The notes below the pieces were generated by a model, which made no database searches, was not told the origin of the DNA, and saw nothing but the letters and a program-made list of their open reading frames with translations. A program made the translations under genes and the position numbers. Positions 33,356-41,279 of a stretch of 64,000 nucleotides of DNA are shown here, one piece after another. Location of the stretch: the NCBI RefSeq assembly GCF_019633745.1, contig NZ_CP037968.1, forward strand, positions 936,789 to 1,000,788. Direction: 5' to 3'. Within the stretch, counting starts at the first letter, position 1. Every line of letters begins with the position of its first letter. The stretch is from Methanofollis formosanus. Its GTDB lineage: Archaea; Halobacteriota; Methanomicrobia; Methanomicrobiales; Methanofollaceae.

Positions 33356-33454
33356 TGCTGCCTCGCCGATCTACGGCATAACGCAATCCAACTATCGTTC
33401 ATAAACTGTAGGTCGATTTTCTGGTATGTACTGAAGAGACTTAAACCCAGCGTT

Positions 33455-34276
33455 TCAGGAGAGGCACCAGGCCACATATCGATGTTCGTCCCTGAGGACC
33501 GTGACCTTCTCCTCCAGAGAGAGGGGGTGCGAAAAACTCTGGTCCTCGATCTCCAAGGTGAGCGGGCCGCGGTAGCCTCTCTCTTCCAGGGCGCGGACGA
33601 CCGCACATGCCTGCGGGCTCCCGGCGACCGGCAGGTGCCGCTGCCGGTCCGCTGCCATGCTCAGGTGAACATTGGCGAGCCGGTCCCCGCAGAGATCGAG
33701 GTACCGGAAGACTTCATCGTTCGAGACGGCCATGGCGTGAGCGACGTCGAGGGTGAACCAGAGCCAGGGGTTGGCGTCGAGCACCTCGCGCATCCCCTCG
33801 GGCGTGCAGAGGAGCGAGTTCACCTTCGGCTCCATGTTCTCGATCGCGACCTTCACCCCGGTGCCCCCGGCCGCCTGCCGCAGGCGCGCGAGGTAGGTCT
33901 CGAAGTGCTCGTAGTCGTACCGGCTCGGCGGGCGTCTGGCCGTCCTCCGGCCCGGGTGGACGGTGACCACGTCAGCCCCCACCGCACCGGCCAGTTCGAC
34001 CGCCTCGACGGCGTACTGCCTGGAGGCGGCGGCGACCCTGGGGTTGATGGAGCAGGGGTTGAGGTCGAGGACCGGCGCATGGATGGTGAGCGGGGCAAGG
34101 GCCGGATGGGCCCGCACCGCCGCCTCGAGTTCGGGGAGGGGCCGGCCCCGCAGCCAGTAGTGCGGGGTCTCGACCCAGAACTCCACCCCGGTGAGCCCGG
34201 CCTCCTCGATGGAGGAGAAGATCTCGTCGACCGGGTATTCGTGAAAGAACATGCTGGAGACGGCGAGACGGAGCAT
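33455..34276 (-). CDS. Sugar phosphate isomerase/epimerase-like TIM-barrel protein
   Basis: 273 residues of the xylose-isomerase-like/AP endonuclease 2 superfamily. Metal-ligand positions are visible: VEFWVETPHYW, ITIHAPVLDLNPCSINPR-type sequence near 68-85, VTVHPGRR, VAIENMEPKVNSLLC, TLDVAHAMAVS, VHLSMAADRQRHLPVAGSPQ and LTLEIEDQSF. Methanogens often carry several such genes of unknown substrate. Divergent from xseA, whose start lies right after its own. Confidence 0.85.
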   Translation of the reverse strand: MLRLAVSSMFFHEYPVDEIFSSIEEAGLTGVEFWVETPHYWLRGRPLPELEAAVRAHPALAPLTIHAPVLDLNPCSINPRVAAASRQYAVEAVELAGAVGADVVTVHPGRRTARRPPSRYDYEHFETYLARLRQAAGGTGVKVAIENMEPKVNSLLCTPEGMREVLDANPWLWFTLDVAHAMAVSNDEVFRYLDLCGDRLANVHLSMAADRQRHLPVAGSPQACAVVRALEERGYRGPLTLEIEDQSFSHPLSLEEKVTVLRDEHRYVAWCLS

Positions 34277-34311
34277 TGGTTGATATAGACCTCCTGCCCA
34301 AGATAAACGTG

Positions 34312-35559
34312 ATGGGTCCGGCAGAAGGGCCCGACGGTCCGGCGGTCCTCGGGGTCGCCGAGGTCACCGGGATCATCAGGGACGCCCTGGACCTCCCCGA
34401 GCTTGCAGGGCTCTGGGTGCGGGGCGAGGTCACCAACTACACGCACCATCGTTCAGGCCACCGCTACTTTTCCCTTGGGGAGGGCCGGGGCAGAGATCAG
34501 GCGCTCATCAATGCCGTGATGTTCAGGGGGAGCGCACGCGCCCTCTCCTTCGAACCGGCCGAGGGGATGGACGTCCTCGCCTATGGACGCGTGGGGGTGT
34601 ACGGGCCGCAGGGGAAGTATCAATTTTATGTCGAGGATATGCGCCTGGCCGGGGAGGGCGAGAAGCATCTCCTGGTCGAGCGGTGGAGACGTGAGCTTGC
34701 GGCCGAGGGGTGTTTCGAGACGTCACGGAAGAGAGGGATCCCCGCGTTCCCGCGGCGGGTGGCGGTCGTCACCTCGCCGACCGGCGCCGTCCTCCACGAC
34801 ATCACCAACGTCCTCTCGCGCCGGTACCCCCTCGAGGTCCTCCTCTCGCCGACGGCCGTCCAGGGAGAGACGGCCCACCTCGAGATCGCCGGGGCGATCA
34901 GGCGGGCCGACGGCCTGGCCGACGTGCTGATCGTCGGGCGGGGCGGCGGGAGTTTTGAAGATCTCTTCCCCTTCAACCGTCCCGAGGTGGTGCGGGCGAT
35001 CGCTGCCTGCGAGACGCCGGTGATCAGCGCGGTCGGGCACGAGGTGGACGTCACCCTTGCCGACCTGGCGGCAGACCTGCGGGCCCCGACACCCTCGGCA
35101 GCGGCCGAATGTGCGGTGCCAGACCGGCAGCGGCTCCGGGAAGATCTTGAGGCCGACCGGCGGCGGATGAGGGATGGAATCGTCGCGGCGCTCGACCGGC
35201 GGCGGACCGGGCTTGAAGATCTGCGGCTGAGGCTCAGGCCCGCACGGCCGCTGCGCCGGGTGGCCGAGGTGAGGCAACAGACCGCCGACCTCGAAGAGCG
35301 GCTTTTCCGGGCCGCGAGCATGAAGATAAAGAACGAACGGCTGGTTCTGACAGGGCTGAAGGCCACGCTCGATGGGAAGAACCCGTATGCTCCCCTCAGG
35401 AGAGGGTACGCCCTCGCTCTCAGGGACGGCGAGGTGGTGCGGTCGGCCGGCGCCCTCGGTCCCGGCGATCGGCTCGACCTCCTCCTCGCCGACGGGCGGG
35501 CCGGGGTCGTGGTGGAGAGTGTGCATGATGACGAAGACGTACGAAGACCTGATCCGTGA
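34312..35559 (+). CDS. xseA: Exodeoxyribonuclease VII large subunit
   Basis: 415 residues from ATG 34312. N-terminal OB fold (GLWVRGEVTNYTHHRSGHRY, VLAYGRVGVYGPQGKYQFYV), then the catalytic domain with the family landmarks PRRVAVVTSPTGAVLHDI, VGRGGGSFEDLFPFNRPEVV and ISAVGHEVDVTLADLAADL plus RAPTPSAAAE. A coiled middle and a C-terminal PYAPLRRGYALA follow. It degrades single-stranded DNA together with XseB, encoded 35 bases inside its 3' end. A bacterial-type enzyme kept by some Methanomicrobia. The TTG at 34276 is a weaker start. Confidence 0.93.
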   Translation: MGPAEGPDGPAVLGVAEVTGIIRDALDLPELAGLWVRGEVTNYTHHRSGHRYFSLGEGRGRDQALINAVMFRGSARALSFEPAEGMDVLAYGRVGVYGPQGKYQFYVEDMRLAGEGEKHLLVERWRRELAAEGCFETSRKRGIPAFPRRVAVVTSPTGAVLHDITNVLSRRYPLEVLLSPTAVQGETAHLEIAGAIRRADGLADVLIVGRGGGSFEDLFPFNRPEVVRAIAACETPVISAVGHEVDVTLADLAADLRAPTPSAAAECAVPDRQRLREDLEADRRRMRDGIVAALDRRRTGLEDLRLRLRPARPLRRVAEVRQQTADLEERLFRAASMKIKNERLVLTGLKATLDGKNPYAPLRRGYALALRDGEVVRSAGALGPGDRLDLLLADGRAGVVVESVHDDEDVRRPDP

Positions 35560-35710
35560 ACTAAAAGAGACGATCAAAAAGATCGAGGACGATTCGACCG
35601 GGCTCGAGGAGAGCATCGCCCTCTACGAGAAGGGGGAAGAACTGGTGAAGGAGTGCGAGCGCCTCCTCGACGAGGCCGAGGTGCGGGTCACCACCCTCAC
35701 TCAGGAATAG
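35525..35710 (+). CDS. xseB: Exodeoxyribonuclease VII small subunit
   Basis: 61 residues from ATG 35525 (MMTKTYEDLIRELKETIKKI), a short two-helix coiled coil with the family SIALYEKGEELVKECERLLD-type stretch. It overlaps xseA by 35 bases in another frame, and ends overlapping the convergent DUF371 gene by 14 bases. ATG 35528 is an equal start. Confidence 0.92.
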   Translation: MMTKTYEDLIRELKETIKKIEDDSTGLEESIALYEKGEELVKECERLLDEAEVRVTTLTQE

Positions 35711-36125
35711 AGGCCTCGATCTCGACGACGAGGTCGGCGCCTTCCTGGAGGAGCGCGACCAGACGGCGGTCGATGGTCCTGGCGACGGTGTCCGCGCCGA
35801 CGGCGGCGGTCCGACCGCAGACAAAGGAACTTCTCCGCCAGACCAGGTCGGAAGGATGATCGAGGGCGAGCCCGGCGCTCCCCTGCGCACGGACGACGAC
35901 CTCGACCTCGCCGGCCCGCAGCCTGACGGTCACTTCGGCACGGTCGTCGGCGAGGATGCGCTTGAGCGCGGGGTCCAGGTCGGCGGCCCCTTTGTCGGCC
36001 GCGACGCCGATGATGCAGTCGCCTGCCGGACTGAGGTCCGGCGCTGTGGTCACCTCAAAGGTGGTGGGGTGGAGCGCCCTGACATTCGGGTGCCCGCGAC
36101 AGTGGATGACGTCCCGTGCCTTCAT
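35697..36125 (-). CDS. DUF371 family protein
   Basis: 142 residues with the DUF371 order: VIHCRGHPNVRALHPTTFEV at the start, SPAGDCIIGVAADKGAADLD, VRAQGSAGLALDHPSDLVWR and FVCGRTAAVGADTVARTIDR. An archaeal-only family of unknown function, structurally a beta-rich single domain. Divergent from the zinc-finger gene at 36158, from which it is separated by only 32 bases. Confidence 0.88.
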   Translation of the reverse strand: MKARDVIHCRGHPNVRALHPTTFEVTTAPDLSPAGDCIIGVAADKGAADLDPALKRILADDRAEVTVRLRAGEVEVVVRAQGSAGLALDHPSDLVWRRSSFVCGRTAAVGADTVARTIDRRLVALLQEGADLVVEIEASIPE

Positions 36126-36157
36126 TATTAATAATCATGGAACTCCCATGCTATTGA

Positions 36158-36736
36158 ATGTACATCACCGTAGTCTGTCCGCAGTGCGAGGACGAGACCG
36201 ACCATGAGGTCCTCAAGGAGGCACCGGCCGACCTCCTGGTGCGTTGTACCGTCTGCGGAACCATCTATCATATCCCGGTCCCCAAGGAGCGGCTCATCGA
36301 CGTGAAGACGATCGTGAGCATGGAGAAGGAGTCGCTGGTCGGCAGCGTCGAACTCCTGGAGGACGACCTCGTCTCGGTCGGGGACAACCTCCTCGCGGAT
36401 TGCGGGGACGACGAGGTGATCTCGGTAGAGGTCACCTCCATCGAGGTCGGCGAACGCCGGGTGAAGCGGGCAAAGGCCTCGGAGGTCTCGGCCCTCTGGA
36501 CGCGGGTGATCGAGGAGGTCGTCGTCAAGGCCTCGGTCCACCACAAGGCAAAGACGATACCGCTGTACCACCTGTGCGACGGAGAAGAGTCCTTCGTCGT
36601 GGACGAGGTCTATACCTTCGACAATGTCAAGTTCAGGATCTCGCACATCAAGATGCGCACCGGCCAGGTCCTCAGAAAGGACGGCTGGAAGACGGTTGCA
36701 AAAAAGATCAAGCGGATCTACGGCAACAAGATGTGA
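36158..36736 (+). CDS. HVO_0476-family zinc-finger protein
   Basis: 192 residues. Two CxxC pairs at the N-terminus (VVCPQCEDETDHEVL and RCTVCGTIYHIP) form one zinc ribbon. The rest is beta-rich with VTSIEVGERRVKRAKASEVS, VVVKASVHHKAKTIPLYHLC and RISHIKMRTGQVLRKDG. Archaeal family of unknown function. The ribbon and basic C-terminus (KKIKRIYGNKM) suggest nucleic-acid binding. Confidence 0.85.
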   Translation: MYITVVCPQCEDETDHEVLKEAPADLLVRCTVCGTIYHIPVPKERLIDVKTIVSMEKESLVGSVELLEDDLVSVGDNLLADCGDDEVISVEVTSIEVGERRVKRAKASEVSALWTRVIEEVVVKASVHHKAKTIPLYHLCDGEESFVVDEVYTFDNVKFRISHIKMRTGQVLRKDGWKTVAKKIKRIYGNKM

Positions 36737-36737
36737 A

Positions 36738-36774
36738 GCGTCCCGGAAAGGCGGGACGTCATTTTATCTTTTTT
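36738..36774 (+). terminator. Hairpin plus T-rich terminator
   Basis: Inverted CGTCCCG (36739-36745) and CGGGACG (36752-36758), then ATTTTATCTTTTTT, right after the zinc-finger gene. Confidence 0.7.
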
Positions 36775-36785
36775 GCCTGTGTTGA

Positions 36786-36845
36786 AACGGGCATGAACCC
36801 CGGGCTCAAGCATACGTGATTGAACATTCTTGGTGGTCTCCGGCG
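36786..36845 (+). repeat. Short palindrome element, copy 6
   Basis: GGCATGAACCCCGGGCTCAA with arms TGAACCC/GGGCTCA (one mismatch), then AGCATACGTGATTGAACATT. Confidence 0.7.
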
Positions 36846-36896
36846 TGTTTGGATCGGTGTTGCCCCTTCAGAGACACCATAGGAAAACACTGCTTC

Positions 36897-36990
36897 ATTG
36901 CCGCCCCTCGGCTATCTTCGTCCGTGGAGGGTCCGGGGGGCAAAGCCCCCCGGCGCGAGATGACGGTGAAGAGTCTGCGATGAGGGCGGC
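36897..36990 (+). repeat. GC-rich hairpin module
   Basis: GCCGCCCCTCGGCTATCTTC, GTCCGGGGGGCAAAGCCCCC with perfectly paired GGGGGG/CCCCCC-type runs, GGCGCGAGATGACGG and GATGAGGGCGGCCGAT. Outer arms GCCGCCC and GGGCGGC. Confidence 0.7.
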
Positions 36991-37255
36991 CGATCATTCA
37001 GGAGATGTATCTGGAAGCGGTGTATCACTCTTGAAGGAGTCAGTGAATTCGGCTTTGAAAAAATCATCGTGACGGCTCTCTTCGATTGGAGGCTGGTCGT
37101 CCCCCGAACCTTCCGTGCGAAGATAGGCGGCGGACGGCAATACGCTCTTCATAGTTATTGATTGGGCCTTCCCGGACCTCCTTCCTCTCGGGGGGCAGGA
37201 GGCAGCGCTCACGGCGGGAGGATGGGGGAAGGCGAGATGATCAGGCGTGCCGCCC

Positions 37256-37528
37256 TCATCCCTCGCGATCCGGATATTTTTTGATCGCCGCTTCCAGTGC
37301 TTCGGCATGCACGACCCCTTCGAACCGCTCCCTCACCTCGCCGTCCACCACGATCAGAAGGGTGGGAGTCACCTTCAACCCGAAGGTCCGGATCTCTTCC
37401 TGGCGTTCGACGGCGTTGCGGGCCTCGATCTCGATCCCGAGCAGGGCCGTCACCTCACGGTTGATCGCTTCCTGCTCCATGCACCCCATGCACCCGTCCT
37501 GAAAATAGTAGAGCACCTGCACCGGCAT
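37256..37528 (-). CDS. Small thioredoxin-like protein
   Basis: 90 residues. Active site QDGCMGCMEQE with C13-M-G-C16 after the first strand (VQVLYYF), and the cis-proline stretch KVTPTLLIVVDGEV. The length and single-domain form fit archaeal glutaredoxin-like thioredoxins. Probably a cytosolic disulfide reductase. Partner unknown. Own unit, downstream of the FKBP-like gene by 40 bases on the same strand. Confidence 0.85.
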   Translation of the reverse strand: MPVQVLYYFQDGCMGCMEQEAINREVTALLGIEIEARNAVERQEEIRTFGLKVTPTLLIVVDGEVRERFEGVVHAEALEAAIKKYPDREG

Positions 37529-37568
37529 GGGGGAAAAGAAGATTAGAGGGTATAAATACCCACCGATT

Positions 37569-38270
37569 TCAGATCTTGGTGATCTGCAGGACCGTCACTT
37601 CGGCATCGGCATAGTCGAAGTTGACGGTCATGTTCTCGTTGTTCTTCTCGGTGACCGTGCCAAGACGGAGGTACGAGATCGAACTGTTCGGATCGGTGAA
37701 GACCGTCGGTTCGTCGGCGATCGTCATCTGGATGGGGAAGCGGTCACCGACCCGGATCGTGGAGAAGTTCATCCCCAGTTTCTCGGTGCTCTCGGCATCG
37801 AAGGTCTGGATGATGGGGAGGTCTTTGATCGAGATCCGTTTGGTCTCGCGCTCGTGCATCCCGACGATGCCATTGTTCAGGGCCTCGATCTCAGGACTGA
37901 GGAGGGCAAACTCACCCTGCATCTCACCGACGAACGCAGGAACCGCTTCGACATAGGAGGAAGCGTTCGCCCCGCCCGTCAGCGAAAACGGGGTCGTCAG
38001 GAAGGCAAGATCGCCCTGCTTGATGGTCTTCTCCAGAACCTTCTGGCTGGTGGTGATAACCGGTTTGCCGTCATTATCCAGGATGGTGTACTCGACCAGG
38101 GCCGAATCGCCGGGGTCGACGCTCCTGAAGGCGCTCATTGCCGGAATACCATAGGAGGCCACCATAAGGAAGGCGAAGAGGACGCCGAAGACGACCATGC
38201 CGATCTGCGTCCAGTTTCTCTCTTCAGAGTCCTTCTTTTTGGGACTGCGCTTCGCAGGTTTGGCAACCAT
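37569..38270 (-). CDS. Membrane-anchored FKBP-type peptidyl-prolyl isomerase-like protein
   Basis: 233 residues. A basic N-terminus (MVAKPAKRSPKKKDSEERNW), one transmembrane helix (about 23-42), then an extracellular part starting DPGDSALVEYTILDNDGKPV, the first strand of the FKBP fold, with GMHERETKRISI later. An insert-in-flap arrangement is present (about 75-120). Key aromatic residues of active FKBPs are not obvious, so a chaperone role without strong isomerase activity is possible. Confidence 0.75.
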   Translation of the reverse strand: MVAKPAKRSPKKKDSEERNWTQIGMVVFGVLFAFLMVASYGIPAMSAFRSVDPGDSALVEYTILDNDGKPVITTSQKVLEKTIKQGDLAFLTTPFSLTGGANASSYVEAVPAFVGEMQGEFALLSPEIEALNNGIVGMHERETKRISIKDLPIIQTFDAESTEKLGMNFSTIRVGDRFPIQMTIADEPTVFTDPNSSISYLRLGTVTEKNNENMTVNFDYADAEVTVLQITKI

Positions 38271-38339
38271 TAAATATTCAATGGTGTGCTGTGCTCATAA
38301 ATCACTATGGTCCGCGGCATGAGCGGAATCAACAAATAT

Positions 38340-38385
38340 GATAATCACTAACGAAAGGTTAGCACTCCTTCGGGAATGCAAGGAG
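38340..38385 (+). promoter_or_regulatory. Inverted repeats upstream of hsp20
   Basis: CTAAC-5-GTTAG at about 38348-38362, partly overlapping TTAGCACTC, one half of the bacterial CIRCE heat-shock operator, followed by an imperfect GAATGCAA. A ribosome-binding site AGGAG lies at 38381-38385. The operator reading is speculative. Confidence 0.35.
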
Positions 38386-38395
38386 ATGAGCGTAT

Positions 38396-38860
38396 ATGGT
38401 ACGGAGAAGAGGTTTTTACTCGTTCTGGAGAGATTTCGACGAGATGATGAACGAGATGCGGGGGGATATGGAGAGCCGCGTCCAGTCCCTCCTCACCGAG
38501 ACCGGCGCAGGGAAGTACCTCCCGACGGTCAGGGGCGAGGATCTGCGGGTGGACGTCTGCGCCCACGAGGGCGAGGTGATGGTCGTCGCCGATCTCCCCG
38601 GCGTCGAGAAGGAGAACATCTCCCTGCAGCTTATCAACCCCAGACTCCTTGAGATCTCCGCAGTCCAGGCGCAGGAGCAGGAGGCCGAAGAGGCCGGGTA
38701 CTACATGCGCGAACGCTACTACGGGACCGTGCGGCGGGCCGTCGAGTTGCCGGAGGAGGTGAGGGAGGAGGACGCCAGCGCCACCTTCAAGAACGGCGTC
38801 CTCGAAGTCCACCTCAAGAAGGTTGAAGAAGAGAAGGGAACCGCCATCCCGATCGAATAA
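38396..38860 (+). CDS. Hsp20/alpha-crystallin small heat-shock protein
   Basis: 154 residues. Variable N-terminal arm (1-45), alpha-crystallin domain (about 48-145) with LRVDVCAHEGEVMVVADLPG, VEKENISLQLINPRLLEISA, and the consensus A-x-x-x-N-G-V-L ASATFKNGVLEVHLKK. A C-terminal IPI-like anchor (TAIPIE) follows. It holds unfolding proteins in oligomers. AGGAG lies 10 bases before the ATG. Confidence 0.93.
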   Translation: MVRRRGFYSFWRDFDEMMNEMRGDMESRVQSLLTETGAGKYLPTVRGEDLRVDVCAHEGEVMVVADLPGVEKENISLQLINPRLLEISAVQAQEQEAEEAGYYMRERYYGTVRRAVELPEEVREEDASATFKNGVLEVHLKKVEEEKGTAIPIE

Positions 38861-38950
38861 ACGGGTGGCGGCCCCCTCCCTCCCCTCCTTTCCCGGGACC
38901 GAAAAGATTTATGAATCACCGAACCCTTGATGTAGCCCTGGTAACAAGAG

Positions 38951-39745
38951 ATGATAATGGACAAAAAACGGGTCAAGGACTACATGACCTATGACGTCGT
39001 CACTGTCAACGTCAACGAGACCGCCCGTGATGTCATCGACTATATTCAGAAGACGCGGCATGACGGGTTTCCGGTCATCAACGACCAGAAGAGAGTCCTT
39101 GGCTATATCTCAGCCAGAGACCTGCTGACCGTCCATCCGGAGACGCCGGTCGATCGGATCATGAGCCGCCACCTCATCGTCGCCGACCCGGAGATGAGCG
39201 TCAACGATGCCGCCAGGGTGATCTTCCGGTCCGGGATCCAGAAGCTCCCGGTCGTGGACGAGGAGAACCGGCTCATCGGGATCATCTCCAACGCCGACGT
39301 GATCAGGTCGCAGATCGAGCACGTCTCTCCTGAAAAAGTCTACAATTTTATGGACACCCTCCGGAGGCTCTACAATATCGAACCGAGCCTGGAGCGAGGT
39401 TATGTCCCGATCAACAATCTCCTCCCGACCCAGCCGCGGATCTACGAGGACGAACTGGAGGGGCGGATGTACGAGATCAAGAAAGGGCTTGCCGAGCCCC
39501 TGATCGTGGTCAGGCGTCCGGGACGGTTCATCCTGGTCGACGGTCACCACCGGGCGATCGCCGCAAAGCGCCTGGGGTACAAGACGCTCGACGCCTATAT
39601 CATCAATGTCACGGAGAAGATCGAGCTCGGCATGGAGCGGACGGCGCAGGCGCAGAACCTCAAGACGCTCGACGACATCAAGGTCATGGACTATGCCCGT
39701 CACCCACTCGTCGCCGTCACTCACCGCCTGGTGCGGCAGAGTTAG
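38951..39745 (+). CDS. CBS-domain protein with C-terminal ParB-like domain
   Basis: 264 residues. Two CBS repeats (about 8-58 YMTYDVVTVNVNETARDVID, and 72-122 IMSRHLIVADPEMSVNDAAR) followed by a ParB/sulfiredoxin-like domain (about 145-250) with AEPLIVVRRPGRFILVDGHH and RAIAAKRLGYKTLDAYII. The DGHHR motif resembles ParB box II-type DGHHRY. It probably binds an adenine nucleotide at the CBS pair and a phosphorylated or nucleotide ligand at the ParB part. Known in methanogens, function unknown. ATG 38957 is an alternative start. Confidence 0.85.
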   Translation: MIMDKKRVKDYMTYDVVTVNVNETARDVIDYIQKTRHDGFPVINDQKRVLGYISARDLLTVHPETPVDRIMSRHLIVADPEMSVNDAARVIFRSGIQKLPVVDEENRLIGIISNADVIRSQIEHVSPEKVYNFMDTLRRLYNIEPSLERGYVPINNLLPTQPRIYEDELEGRMYEIKKGLAEPLIVVRRPGRFILVDGHHRAIAAKRLGYKTLDAYIINVTEKIELGMERTAQAQNLKTLDDIKVMDYARHPLVAVTHRLVRQS

Positions 39746-39764
39746 AAATCACACTCATTTTTCA

Positions 39765-39789
39765 TCTCTGTAGAGAGCCTCATTTTTTT
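39765..39789 (+). terminator. Weak hairpin and T-run
   Basis: CTCT-GTAG-AGAG followed by CATTTTTTTC after the CBS-ParB gene. Confidence 0.4.
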
Positions 39790-39872
39790 CAGATTTGAGT
39801 ACGATTCAAAGGTCGTCTCGCATCTTCGTGCGGAGGTTTCACTCCCGGACCTCGAAAATGAAGATCTTCTCC

Positions 39873-40208
39873 CCGAGGTCATCCCGAAACTCCCCCGGCC
39901 CTGACAGGTGAGGGGAATGAAGGTTCTGAAGTACGGTTTCGTTCAAGAGCGTGCTGCCGCCCCACCCCTATCTTCGTCGTGGGGGGGCCCGGGGGGTCTC
40001 CCCCCAGCAGGAGAGAGCAAGGAACCATTCTTTCTTCTCTCTGTGGGCGGCACGTCGGATCGGCCTGCCTTTCTCCGTCATTCGCACCGGGGTCACCGAG
40101 CCCGAAATCCCTGGGATGGTGATTGAAGTGCGGGAGAAAGAGGAATGGCCGGGAAGAGTTTCGATCCCGAGGATTGATCGAGACCAGGATCTTTTTGGGA
40201 TATGCTCC
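39873..40208 (+). repeat. 340-base composite repeat element, copy 2
   Basis: Collinear with 31089-31441: GAGGTCATCCCGAAACTCCC, GGTTCTGAAGTACGGTTTCG, GGCCCGGGGGGTCTCCCCCC, GAACCATTCTTTCTTCTCTC, GGGCGGCACGTCGGATCGGC and TTTTTGGGATATGCTC at the end. Confidence 0.8.
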
Positions 40209-40253
40209 CTGACAAAGATAAACGGGGGATGGCAGGGTGCGCGATCCCTCTGA

Positions 40254-40738
40254 AAAGAGATCGTCCCTCTCCCGACCGGGTTCTATCCTCGGGGTCACGA
40301 CGACGGGGCAGGTGTGGTGATCAATGTGCCGTCCCCCTTGCAGGATCTTTTCTGCCATCTCGCGAGAGGATAGGGCGGGGGACGGCATCACGCGTCTTCC
40401 CTCCGAAAATTGATCAACTCTCTTCCGTCCAGGTTCTATCTTCGGGGCCATAACAACGGGGCGGCGGGATGATGATCTAACGTGCCGTCCCCCGTCACCT
40501 TATCATTTCTGCCGTCTCGCGTGAAGATAGAGCAGGGGAAGGCAAGGGTTGGTGTGATCCCCGCTGAAAAAAGATCAGTTATCTCTCGTCCTGGTTCTAT
40601 CCTCAGAGTCACGATGAGAGGGTGGTGTGACGATCAGACGTGCCGCCCCGCAGACCCTTCACTGCCATCTCGCGCCAGGGGGTTGCACCTCCCTGACCCC
40701 CCTCGGACAGAAGATAGGTGGGGGCGGCGATGAAACAC
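40254..40738. repeat. Tandem array of hairpin repeats, array 2
   Basis: Two full units with hairpins GCCGTCCCCC/GGGGGACGGC (40328-40337 with 40377-40386) and GCCGTCCCC/GGGGAAGGC (40484 with about 40535-40543), spaced 156 bases, preceded by a partial unit. A third hairpin opening at 40642 (GCCGCCCCGCAGACCC) passes without a break into a GC-rich module ending GGGGGCGGCG near 40727, so the two repeat types appear related. Confidence 0.8.
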
Positions 40739-40782
40739 GGCCTTCACCACCTCTCCTGTCTTGAAAAAGAGCGATCAAGCGA

Positions 40783-40832
40783 CGAGAAATGTTCATCCCG
40801 TATGCTTGAACCCAGGGCTCATGCCGAATTAC
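40783..40832 (-). repeat. Short palindrome element, copy 7 (inverted)
   Basis: TTCATCCCGTATGCTTGAAC, then CCAGGGCTCATGCCGAATTA. Arms TGAACCC/GGGCTCA with one non-paired position. Confidence 0.7.
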
Positions 40833-41106
40833 CATGAAAATGATCCTGACGATCCTCTCTTCAGGTTTGCATAAGAGTTTGAACTTGCCATATCACGTTG
40901 AAGTCGATACGCAGCGGATAGATAATTCCTCTGATGGAATCGGCCGCCCCCGTCGTCGAGATTTCCCTGCCATCTCGCGCCGGGGGGTTTCACCCCCCGG
41001 ACCCCCCACGACGAAGATAGCCAGGGGGCGGCACGATGCTCGACTCCGATTCGCTCCTCGAACACACGGATGAGGGTCAAGAACCGATCCAGATCTGATC
41101 TGATAT

Positions 41107-41166
41107 TTTCATTGCGTATGCTTGAGGCGGGGCGCTCGCCTCATGCTGAATTCTACAGAGCCTTAA
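41107..41166 (-). repeat. Short palindrome element, copy 8 (changed arms, inverted)
   Basis: ATTGCGTATGCTTGAGGCGG, GGCGCTCGCCTCATGCTGAA, TTCTACAGAGCC. The arms are TGAGGCG (41123-41129) and CGCCTCA (41137-41143): three changes relative to copy 2, each matched in the other arm. Confidence 0.75.
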
Positions 41167-41279
41167 AAACAGAAGTTTATGCCGGGCAGGGGGCGTGGGA
41201 TCCCGGCGCGGCCGGTTTGTGCCGCTCTCGGTTGACGGTATTTCTGGAAAAAATATGGTTGAAAATAGAGATCCTGGGG

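Larger units (their letters stand above)
36737..37255. other. 520-base gap with palindrome element and GC-rich hairpins
   Basis: No gene seen. After the terminator it holds palindrome copy 6, a GC-rich hairpin module (about 36897-36990) and a diverged module (about 37085-37255) next to the thioredoxin-like gene end. Confidence 0.6.
39746..41279. other. 1.5-kb non-coding tract with tandem hairpins and repeat modules
   Basis: No protein-like frame. In order: composite element copy 2 (39873-40208), tandem hairpin array 2 (40254-40738), palindrome copy 7 (40783-40832), a GC-rich module (about 40945-41035) and palindrome copy 8 (41107-41166). Confidence 0.65.

Noticed and set aside
30604-41166. 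Possible CRISPR arrays in the tandem repeat regions
   Set aside because: The repeat period is about 155 bases, the whole unit is conserved rather than alternating with unique spacers, and no cas genes are present.
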